This document shows positions 1 to 5,987 of a stretch of 7,903 bases of DNA, one piece after another. The translations under genes and the position numbers were made by a program. The stretch lies in the NCBI GenBank assembly GCA_035302145.1, contig DATGSX010000108.1, positions 1 through 7,903 on the forward strand, written 5' to 3'. Origin of the DNA: JAJYTI01 sp035302145 (GTDB taxonomy: Bacteria; Bacteroidota; Bacteroidia; Flavobacteriales; Flavobacteriaceae). The notes beneath the pieces are model-generated. The model had not been told where the DNA came from. It saw nothing but the letters and a program-made list of their open reading frames with translations, and did not search any database. Position 1 is the first letter of the stretch. Each line of letters begins with the position of its first letter.

Positions 1-494
1 CCTTTCCACTTTTCATCGACTAAATCCTCGTAGGTAGTTAAGTCCTCGGGATTCACACGGTCTTTTGCGTAAGCTATAATACGAGCTCTTTTGGTTAATC
101 CGAACCACTGATTATCCACATCTTGTAGGTGGTCTGGAATATCGTTCTCTAAAATCTCCGAATCAATGCTTTGCAATAACCCTTCCTCCTTTGCACGGCT
201 TAATCGACCAGCATCTACGGTTATTAACACATCGGCTGGCGATTGTTTACCTTCCATTTTCATTTTCTGAATCAACTCATCGGCGCTTGCGTTGATTACC
301 TTGACTTGAATACCAGTTTTTTCTTCAAACATTTTGAAAATGTTTTGATCTGGCTCATAATGTCGATGAGTGTAAACGTTTACAACTTGAGATTTAGCAG
401 TTTTTTGTGCAGCTAAATTATCTTTCTTTTTAGTATCATTCCCGCAAGCAACTAAGATGGAAAAAGCTGCTACTGCTACTAGTGTTTTTTTCAT
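1..494 (-). CDS. Iron(III) ABC transporter substrate-binding lipoprotein, FutA/IdiA type (partial, C-terminus off window)
   Basis: This is the N-terminal 164 codons of a periplasmic ferric-iron binding protein; the rest lies beyond base 1. The start ATG is at 494-492. Residues 1-17 form a lipoprotein signal peptide: two lysines, a hydrophobic core, then the lipobox LVAC, so Cys17 should be lipidated and the protein anchored in a membrane. A polar, lysine-rich linker follows (about 18-35). The binding domain begins with VNVYTHRHY (39-46); in FutA-type proteins the His-Tyr pair of this RHY motif (here His45, Tyr46) supplies iron ligands. Further family signatures are the FEEKTGI stretch (56-62), SPADVLITVDAG (85-96), WFGLTKRARII (130-140) and AYAKDRV (141-147). 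Family members are usually about 340 residues and deliver Fe3+ to an FbpB/FbpC-type permease and ATPase, which would be expected nearby outside the window. A Bacteroidota-type promoter sits just upstream. I saw no convincing Fur box. The family is clear; the substrate (iron) is inferred from it. Confidence 0.88.
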   Translation of the reverse strand, partial: MKKTLVAVAAFSILVACGNDTKKKDNLAAQKTAKSQVVNVYTHRHYEPDQNIFKMFEEKTGIQVKVINASADELIQKMKMEGKQSPADVLITVDAGRLSRAKEEGLLQSIDSEILENDIPDHLQDVDNQWFGLTKRARIIAYAKDRVNPEDLTTYEDLVDEKWK

Positions 495-1003
495 GTGTCC
501 TGTTTTCGAATGGCAAATATAGTAATTTAGAACAAATATAAATAACAGAGTCCTCATCAATATCTAAATTTATTTTTTCTTGCCATTCCCATAAAGCGAA
601 AGCAGTCTGAATATTTGAATAGTAGTAGATTATAAAACCCACTTATACGACTGAAATACAGTGTTTGACAACAGAAACAACAAGGCTCCACCTGAAAGTA
701 GTGAAATTTAAATTCCTAAATAGTTAAGGTTTTGATTGCAATTAATAAAAGTAGATTCTCTTCCTAAATCTTGAATTACCTCATCAATTATTAGCTAGGT
801 TTACGATTAAATTTCCATACTAATACGGAATATATTCTCCCTCTTTGTAAATCTCAAGGAAGTGATATGTCTTGTTTTTTTATGAACTAAACAAAATAAC
901 GATATCATCTAATACAGGCTTGTATATTTTTCATAACTTTCCACCCTGTTAATTTACCGTAACATAGCGGATTATATAACCCAAAACCTATTTTAATTAG
1001 AAT
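495..1003. other. Intergenic region of about 510 bases between divergent genes
   Basis: The left edge holds the minus-strand promoter at 533-560. The rest is AT-rich and stop-dense in all frames. I found no tRNA-like cloverleaf, no strong terminator hairpin and no clear promoter matching TTG-N17-23-TAnnTTTG for the plus-strand exchanger gene. The closest thing to a -7 box is TAACTTTC around 934-941, one base off the consensus and without a well-placed TTG. A 10-bp palindrome, GAATATATTC, lies at 828-837; short palindromes of this kind are common in AT-rich DNA. The region probably carries the exchanger's promoter, but I cannot place it. Confidence 0.5.
533..560 (-). promoter_or_regulatory. 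Bacteroidota-type promoter of the iron-binding lipoprotein gene
   Basis: Read on the minus strand there is TTG (560-558), a spacer of exactly 17 bases, and TATATTTG (540-533). This matches the known flavobacterial pattern TTG-N17-23-TAnnTTTG. Transcription would start around 525, giving a leader of about 30 bases before the ATG at 494. A second TATATTTG at 521-514 lacks a well-spaced TTG and is probably not a separate promoter. This is a pattern match only, with no transcript data. Confidence 0.65.
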
Positions 1004-1963
1004 ATGATAACACCTGCCCTTCTAGTAGTATTAGGATTTGCATGCTTAATTTTTGGAGGAAACTGGCTTGTCGATGGTGCTTCAGCACTGGCTAAGCGAA
1101 ACAACATTTCTGATTTGGTAATAGGGTTAACCATTGTATCCTTTGGTACTTCTGCACCTGAATTAGTAGTAAACTTAATGGCTTCTTTTGATGGTCATTC
1201 GGATATAGTATTCGGAAACATTATAGGCAGTAATAACTTTAACCTATTCGTAATCCTCGGAATATCAGCGTTGATTTATCCGATTACCGTACAAACTACA
1301 ACCATCCGCAGAGAAATCCCGATTTCGCTAGTTGCTACCCTAGTGCTTTTATTACTTGCCAACGATTTTTTTATCGACTTAGAAACAGAGGCTTCCCGCA
1401 TAGATGGGGTTATTTTACTATTGCTATTCCTATTCTTTCTATACTATGTGTTTATGCAGCAGAAGGTGGACAGAGCGGAAGTAATCACCTATAAATCTAA
1501 GAAAGTCCCGAATTTTAAAATATGGTCGTTTATTATTCTTGGAGTTTTAGGACTTATGCTTGGTGGAAAGTTGGTAGTGGATAACAGCGTGGAAATTGCT
1601 ACTAAATTAGGCGTAAGCCAGAAAATCATAGGTCTAACTATAGTAGCTTTGGGAACATCTTTGCCAGAGTTGGTAACCTCAGTTATTGCAGCAATAAAGA
1701 AGAATAGCGATATCGCTATCGGAAATGTTATCGGCTCGAATATTTTCAACATCTTATTAATTGTAGGAGTTAGTGCAATTGTAAGTCCAATCAACTTTAG
1801 TAAAGAATTTAATCAAGATATCTATATCTTAATAGGAGGTACTGTTTTCCTTATTCTAGCCATGTTTATGGGGAAAAAAGGAAAGTTGGACAGATGGGAA
1901 GCTTTTATCTTACTTGCTTTTTATCTAGCTTATACCACTTATTTAGTTTCTCTAGAAGTGTAG
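1004..1963 (+). CDS. Na+/Ca2+ exchanger, CaCA family (YrbG-like)
   Basis: This is a complete 319-residue inner-membrane cation exchanger, expected to export Ca2+ in exchange for Na+. It has the inverted two-repeat build of the CaCA superfamily. The first alpha repeat contains GTSAPELVV (48-56) and GNIIGSNNFN (71-80); the second contains GTSLPELVTS (217-226) and GNVIGSNIFN (240-249). The conserved acidic residues Glu53 and Glu222 and the GSN serines Ser76 and Ser245 correspond to cation ligands in the archaeal structure NCX_Mj. The repeats are each preceded by a hydrophobic helix with a GG(N/K)xLVD motif (18-24 and 187-193), and about ten membrane helices fit the hydrophobicity. A charged linker (about 151-170, QQKVDRAEV and KSKK) separates the halves. 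Length is normal for bacterial YrbG-type proteins. The ATG at 1004 is the natural start, since the hydrophobic first helix begins right after it. It stands alone, 92 bases ahead of the next gene. Exact ion preference, including H+ or K+ coupling, cannot be read with certainty. Confidence 0.93.
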   Translation: MITPALLVVLGFACLIFGGNWLVDGASALAKRNNISDLVIGLTIVSFGTSAPELVVNLMASFDGHSDIVFGNIIGSNNFNLFVILGISALIYPITVQTTTIRREIPISLVATLVLLLLANDFFIDLETEASRIDGVILLLLFLFFLYYVFMQQKVDRAEVITYKSKKVPNFKIWSFIILGVLGLMLGGKLVVDNSVEIATKLGVSQKIIGLTIVALGTSLPELVTSVIAAIKKNSDIAIGNVIGSNIFNILLIVGVSAIVSPINFSKEFNQDIYILIGGTVFLILAMFMGKKGKLDRWEAFILLAFYLAYTTYLVSLEV

Positions 1964-1991
1964 CTGAACTAGTTGGCAGTAAGATATTTAT

Positions 1992-2021
1992 TAGCGTAAG
2001 AAACCTGAGCTATACCTTTGG
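1992..2021 (+). promoter_or_regulatory. Possible promoter of the DUF2914 membrane protein gene
   Basis: TACCTTTG at 2014-2021 is an exact match to the Bacteroidota -7 box TAnnTTTG. The upstream element would be TTA at 1992-1994, 19 bases away, one base off the usual TTG. The start site would fall near 2028, leaving a leader of roughly 27 bases before the ATG at 2056. This suggests the gene is transcribed on its own and not only by read-through from the exchanger gene. The weak upstream element keeps the confidence modest. Confidence 0.4.
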
Positions 2022-2055
2022 AGTCTAATTATACTTTAAACATTCCTAAAAGAGC

Positions 2056-3171
2056 ATGAATGGAGCATTAGATAAATCTAGCGTCGGTCGTTTCCGAAGG
2101 TTTATAAGCAAATATGAAAAATACTTTCTTGTGGTATTTTTCATCGGCGGCTTTATTTTCGATTCTCTAACGCTCGGACGGATAGATCGCACGTACGATT
2201 TAACAGTGCTCTGTTCTCACATGACTTTCTTAACCATTACCCTTTACCTTTATAACTTGGTAGACGATGGAAGGTGGAAAAACACTATCCTAGAGCGATT
2301 CCAAATGTACTTCCCCTTGGCCATCCAATTTTTCTTTGGAGGACTCTCTAGCGCTTATGTTATATTCTTCTCTAGAAGTGTCTCTATGACCAAAACCTTG
2401 AGCTTCTTCATTATTCTTGTAGCATTGTTAATTGCAAACGAGTTTCTAAAAAAGCGGATATCCAATAAATACTTTCAGTTTAGTGTTTATTTCTTTGTCA
2501 ACTTCACCTTTTTCACCTTTATGATACCAGTATTCATAAAGGAAATGAATACCACCATTTTTATTGTTTCGGGATTAATCAGCTTGGTGTTTACGGTTTT
2601 ACTTATCACTTTTATTTACCGAACTAGTCCCAGTACTCGAGCTGAAATTAGTATTGCAAAACTCTTCCGTATTATATTTATAATATATGCTACTATCCAT
2701 GTATTTTACTTTACCAACCTAATTCCACCAGTACCTTTAGCATTGCAGTCTGGAATGGTAGCGCACAACGTAAAAAAAGAAAACAACAGTTATATCGTTA
2801 CTTACGAGCAGGACGACTGGTATATTTTTTGGCGAGACCACAGAATTAAATACATTCATAAACCAGAGGAAAGAGTTTATATTTTCATCTCTATCTTCGC
2901 CCCTACTGCGATAAAAAAATCTATCTATCATCGCTGGAAATGGTATAATGAGAACGCCAAAAAGTGGGAAATAACCGATAAAATAAGTTATGAAATAACC
3001 GGTGGACGAGATGATGGGTTTCGGGGTTATACCTTTAAGGACAATGTAAAACCCGGCTTATGGAAAGTAGACGTTATCACTGAAGAGGGTTTAATACTAG
3101 GTATAATTGACTTTGAAATTATTACCAACCCGAATTTACAGCCACACAAAATGGTAGAAAGAGAATTTTAA
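2056..3171 (+). CDS. Seven-helix membrane protein with C-terminal DUF2914 domain
   Basis: This 371-residue protein has two parts. Residues 1-225 are strongly hydrophobic with about seven predicted membrane helices (near 22-40, 50-68, 85-108, 114-130, 140-160, 166-188 and 202-222) after a basic N-terminus rich in Arg and Lys. Residues from about 230 onward form a soluble domain that I recognise as DUF2914: WYIFWRDHRI (255-264), IFISIFAPTA (276-285), HRWKWYNENAKKWE (292-305), an EITGGRDDGFRGYTFKDN stretch (313-330), and the closing PGLWKVDVITEEGLILG (333-349). The tryptophan-rich, beta-strand-like pattern with the PGxWxVDV and GxxLG motifs is typical of that family. Its function is unknown; the fold suggests an extracytoplasmic beta-sandwich, which is my inference. 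The odd number of helices would place the C-terminal domain outside if the basic N-terminus is cytoplasmic. The start ATG at 2056 keeps the first basic segment. Confidence 0.78.
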   Translation: MNGALDKSSVGRFRRFISKYEKYFLVVFFIGGFIFDSLTLGRIDRTYDLTVLCSHMTFLTITLYLYNLVDDGRWKNTILERFQMYFPLAIQFFFGGLSSAYVIFFSRSVSMTKTLSFFIILVALLIANEFLKKRISNKYFQFSVYFFVNFTFFTFMIPVFIKEMNTTIFIVSGLISLVFTVLLITFIYRTSPSTRAEISIAKLFRIIFIIYATIHVFYFTNLIPPVPLALQSGMVAHNVKKENNSYIVTYEQDDWYIFWRDHRIKYIHKPEERVYIFISIFAPTAIKKSIYHRWKWYNENAKKWEITDKISYEITGGRDDGFRGYTFKDNVKPGLWKVDVITEEGLILGIIDFEIITNPNLQPHKMVEREF

Positions 3172-3283
3172 TCTTGTATAACACTAGTAAAGCAGCCCTA
3201 CTCTATCGAGAAAAATCCTGCGGTAAGACCTTTTCAAACAAATCAAATAACCGTATATTACTAGCTTGGTTAAAAATAAAGTT

Positions 3284-5128
3284 ATGAACAACAATAAAGT
3301 GCTACACTACATAAAAAACGTGGTAAACAACCTGCCATTAGATTGGATAATGCTTACCACTCATCGACTAGACATTTACGAAGAGGACTTGGCAAAAACA
3401 CAGTTTTTAGATGCCTTTGAGAGTTTATACAAAGAAAATAACTTCACTACCTCGGCCCTAAATGAATTGCCAACAGCATACGATTATATTCGATTAGGAC
3501 ATCCGCTATCCTCTGTGCTAGAATGGACTATAGCTAAGTTAAATGGTTTAAATCCAGATAGCGTCATTAGTTTTTCTTCGAAGACTGCGCCGATTCTAGC
3601 TGTTCTACGAAAAAATTTGCTTGCCGATAAAAACACGCAAATAGTTTACTCGGGAAATCTGCCAGACTGTTTCGATGCAGAAACACTTAGAAATGTCTAC
3701 GCTTATAACTTTGAATTAAAGAATGTTGAGAATGTAAACCAAATCGAACCATTTGACGGAAGTACTATTTTCATTTCACGACAGGAAGATTTCAACAAAA
3801 TAAATATTCCATCGCATGTAGATTTTTATGTGGGTATGCACGCTCCGTTTGGAAGCATTGTTTTAGTAAATGGCGAATCGAACAAAAAATATATTTCAGA
3901 AATCCAACATGTACGAAGGAGAGAGACGATTGCTATGACCCCAGCCCATTGCCATACGGTATTAAAATCGATAGTCGAAAAAACACCTCTTAATACAGAA
4001 GAAGCTAACCTAAAGAAAAACAAAACGCTTGTTCTAGATGCCATAAATAAGATAACTGGCACCGCCACTAAACCCTTGGTTGCTTCTAGTGGTTTATCTA
4101 TTCAATATGCTATTATGATGGGGCTTGTTCACGATGCACTAGAAAATCATAAAGGAAAAGACATCAAGTTTCTTGTTCCCCCTAACTGTTATGGAGGCAC
4201 AAACGACCAAGCAAGAAGAGTAGCCGCATGTATAGACAATGTGGAGATTGTAGATTTACTTGTAGATGGCGATAACGATATGGTGCAAAGTATTGATGCC
4301 GCTCTAGCCAAAATTGCTAAAGAAGATGCTGTGCCTTACATTATTGCAGAAATTCCTACAAATCCAAGGGTGGAAGTTCCAAACCTTCAAGATCTAAAAG
4401 CAGTTTTAAGTAAAAAACGAAAAACTTCAACAGGCAAAACAGCTGTCGACCCGGTGTTTCTTTTAGACCAAACCTTTTGTCCAAACGTCCGTTTTTTAGG
4501 CGATGGTGACATACTTTCAGAAATCAGAACTATCTCTTTTACTAGTGGATCAAAATTCCCTAGTGGTGGTTTATGTACAGCTGGTTATTGTGTAGGCAAC
4601 AAAAACTCGGAAGCCTTAATGGAGAAAGTAAAACTACACCTTAACCTTTGCGATAACGAAGCTACCGCATTGCAATATGAAATATTGGCAAACCAATTGC
4701 CTTCTATGAATCAAAGAATTAAAGATGCGTACAAGAACACTCGAGAGTTTGTAAACTTCATTCAAGATGTTCTACCAAAAGCGAAAATAAATTTTGTTTC
4801 AGAAGATTTAGCAGAACAAGGCTTTACACCATCGGTGTTCTCTTTGGACCTGCCAACTAAAGGAAAAACGGAAGAAGAAAAAGAAACCTATAAAAGAAAG
4901 TTGAATCTTAAGCTGATCGAGCTAATGATAACAGAAATTCCAAACGAAAGTAAATTCTGCGTAAGCTACGGACAGTTAAGCGGGTGTTATTGGACTATTC
5001 CAGCCACCTCAACCCAGGGAACGACTAAAGAAGGAGATAAAGATTATATCGTTCGCGTATCCGTATCGCCTGACTTAGATTTGGAACGACATAAAGAAGT
5101 GTTTAGTGAGTTTGTTGAAGGAATTTAA
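3284..5128 (+). CDS. PLP-dependent Cys/Met metabolism (trans-sulfuration) family enzyme with extra N-terminal PLP-fold-like region
   Basis: This is a 614-residue pyridoxal-phosphate enzyme related to cystathionine gamma-synthase, beta-lyase and methionine gamma-lyase. The catalytic signatures lie in the second half: ASSGLS (267-272) for the cofactor phosphate, YGGT (303-306), EIPTNP (356-361), LLDQTF with Asp395 to pair with the pyridine nitrogen, SGSKFPSGG with Lys424 as the Schiff-base lysine, WTIPATSTQG (570-579) and Arg591 in IVRVSVS for the substrate carboxylate. Typical family members are 380-400 residues. The additional first 260 residues carry YDYIRLGHP (66-74), resembling the family's YSRxxNPT, then ISFSSKTA (95-102), and a later MHAPFGS (185-191) where SATKYxxGH would be expected, without lysine. 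A TTG at 3266 would add six residues in frame; the ATG at 3284 is preferred. The specific reaction cannot be assigned. A strong terminator follows the stop codon. Confidence 0.85.
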   Translation: MNNNKVLHYIKNVVNNLPLDWIMLTTHRLDIYEEDLAKTQFLDAFESLYKENNFTTSALNELPTAYDYIRLGHPLSSVLEWTIAKLNGLNPDSVISFSSKTAPILAVLRKNLLADKNTQIVYSGNLPDCFDAETLRNVYAYNFELKNVENVNQIEPFDGSTIFISRQEDFNKINIPSHVDFYVGMHAPFGSIVLVNGESNKKYISEIQHVRRRETIAMTPAHCHTVLKSIVEKTPLNTEEANLKKNKTLVLDAINKITGTATKPLVASSGLSIQYAIMMGLVHDALENHKGKDIKFLVPPNCYGGTNDQARRVAACIDNVEIVDLLVDGDNDMVQSIDAALAKIAKEDAVPYIIAEIPTNPRVEVPNLQDLKAVLSKKRKTSTGKTAVDPVFLLDQTFCPNVRFLGDGDILSEIRTISFTSGSKFPSGGLCTAGYCVGNKNSEALMEKVKLHLNLCDNEATALQYEILANQLPSMNQRIKDAYKNTREFVNFIQDVLPKAKINFVSEDLAEQGFTPSVFSLDLPTKGKTEEEKETYKRKLNLKLIELMITEIPNESKFCVSYGQLSGCYWTIPATSTQGTTKEGDKDYIVRVSVSPDLDLERHKEVFSEFVEGI

Positions 5129-5154
5129 CTGTTTATTACTTCCTATCAATCCAT

Positions 5155-5190
5155 AAAAAAAGGTGAGATTTCTATATCTCACCTTTTTTA
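5155..5190. terminator. Bidirectional rho-independent terminator between convergent genes
   Basis: A perfect 8-bp stem (GGTGAGAT at 5162-5169 with ATCTCACC at 5176-5183) encloses the loop TTCTAT. It is flanked by A5155-A5161 on the left and T5184-T5189 on the right, which extend the pairing to about 14 bp and give a U-tract in either direction. It lies between the stop codon of the PLP enzyme (plus) and the stop codon of the FKBP gene (minus), so it can end both transcripts. Confidence 0.92.
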
Positions 5191-5212
5191 TATATAATAA
5201 GCTTTTGCTTGA

Positions 5213-5644
5213 TTAGTCGTTAATTCCGACTACTTCAATTTCGAATGTCAACTCTTTCCCAGCTAATGGGTGGTTGGCATCTACTACAATGCTATCTTCT
5301 TTTACTTCTTTCACTATCAATGGAATTTCTTGTCCTTCAGGCGATCTAGAAACTAATCCCATCCCTACTTCTGGCTCCATTTCTTGTGGTAAGTGTTCTT
5401 TGGCAATCTCGTGTATTAAATCTTCACGTGGCTCACCATATGCTTCTTCCGATGGAATAACTAGTGTTTTCTTCTCATTTAATTTCATATCAAGCACGCC
5501 ATTCTCAAACCCAGGAATTATCTGACCTTGACCAACTTGAAACTCTAATGGCTCGCGATCAACAGAACTGTCGAAAATCTCTCCATTGTTCAACTTACCA
5601 GTGTAATGTACTTTTATTTTGTCATTCTTTTTTACCTGACTCAT
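5213..5644 (-). CDS. FKBP-type peptidyl-prolyl cis-trans isomerase, SlyD-like
   Basis: This 143-residue cytoplasmic protein catalyses cis-trans isomerisation of prolyl bonds and probably acts as a folding helper. FKBP catalytic-domain motifs are clear: KVHYTGKLNNGEIFDSS (11-27, with Tyr14, Phe24 and Asp25 in the active pocket), PLEFQVGQGQIIPGFENGV (32-50) and EKKTLVIPSEEAYG (57-70). The insert-in-flap (IF) chaperone domain follows (about 72-128), including HEIAKEHLPQ (78-87) and the closing VDANHPLAGK (121-130), and the FKBP strand LTFEIEVVGI ends the protein. That arrangement is the SlyD type. The histidine/cysteine-rich metal-binding tail of E. coli SlyD is absent, as in many short SlyD-like proteins, so nickel handling is not supported. 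There is no signal peptide. The ATG at 5644-5642 starts right before the conserved core. It is convergent with the PLP enzyme and shares its terminator. A 9-bp inverted repeat lies 20 bases upstream of its start. Confidence 0.93.
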   Translation of the reverse strand: MSQVKKNDKIKVHYTGKLNNGEIFDSSVDREPLEFQVGQGQIIPGFENGVLDMKLNEKKTLVIPSEEAYGEPREDLIHEIAKEHLPQEMEPEVGMGLVSRSPEGQEIPLIVKEVKEDSIVVDANHPLAGKELTFEIEVVGIND

Positions 5645-5987
5645 AAATTTGTTTTTTGTGATTAATTAAAGTCGTATTACTTTAATTTCTCGCAAGGTCT
5701 AAGCTTATACAGAGAATTCCAAGAAAATAAGCAGTTATTTTTAATTTTTCACTAAAAAATAACAGTAACACATCAAATTTCTATACTAAATGCTATATAA
5801 TCTCATTCCTTTTAAATTAAAACTGTACCTTTAAATTGTATTTTATCCTATAAAGCATCAGGCATAACAGATACAAGCTTCACTGATCCTATATTATGGA
5901 ACTGAATAACAACTTTAGATTTTATCGCTTTTACATACAAGAGTAAATAAATTCGAAAAGAACATATAGCACAATGCACTTACCATT
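5645..5987. other. Divergent intergenic region between FKBP and SDR genes
   Basis: These 343 bases are very AT-rich and contain no supported gene. Besides the inverted repeat at 5664-5687 I see no terminator, tRNA or riboswitch-like structure. On the minus strand there is no exact TAnnTTTG box for the FKBP gene; the nearest candidate is a TTG (5695-5693) followed after 16 bases by TACGACTT, which is weak. On the plus strand TAAATTTG at 5644-5651, with TTG at 5619-5621 (22-base spacer), fits the Bacteroidota consensus but would give the SDR gene a leader of about 330 bases. TACCTTTA near 5825 is one base off the -7 box and lacks a TTG. Confidence 0.5.
5664..5687. repeat. Inverted repeat upstream of the FKBP gene
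   Basis: AATTAAAGT (5664-5672), a 6-base spacer CGTATT, and ACTTTAATT (5679-5687) form a perfect 9-bp inverted repeat, 20 bases ahead of the FKBP start codon on the minus strand. It sits where a promoter or 5' leader would be. It could be an operator for a dimeric regulator or a leader hairpin; the low G+C content makes a stable RNA hairpin less likely. No U-tract marks it as a terminator. Confidence 0.5.

Noticed and set aside
436..642. Minus-strand ORF of 68 codons overlapping the start of the iron-binding lipoprotein gene
   Set aside because: It overlaps the well-supported lipoprotein signal peptide and the promoter at 533-560 in another frame, has a serine run and low-complexity composition, and no recognisable domain.
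1489..1794. Minus-strand ORF of 101 codons inside the Na+/Ca2+ exchanger gene
   Set aside because: It is the antisense shadow of the second alpha repeat of a clear CaCA exchanger, with no family signature of its own.
1948..2380. The 14-base string TTCTCTAGAAGTGT occurs at the end of the exchanger gene and again inside the DUF2914 gene
   Set aside because: The two copies are read in different contexts (VSLEV and FSRSV), have no shared flanks, and look coincidental.
3266..3283. TTG start adding six residues to the PLP enzyme
   Set aside because: An ATG in the same frame at 3284 is a better start; the six extra residues (MVKNKV) have no conserved character.
5274..5646. Two plus-strand ORFs across the FKBP gene
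   Set aside because: They are antisense to a fully conserved FKBP/SlyD-like protein and have no recognisable domain.
5896..5946. 16-codon plus-strand ORF in the FKBP-SDR intergenic region
   Set aside because: It is too short, has no ribosome-binding or promoter support, and is expected by chance.
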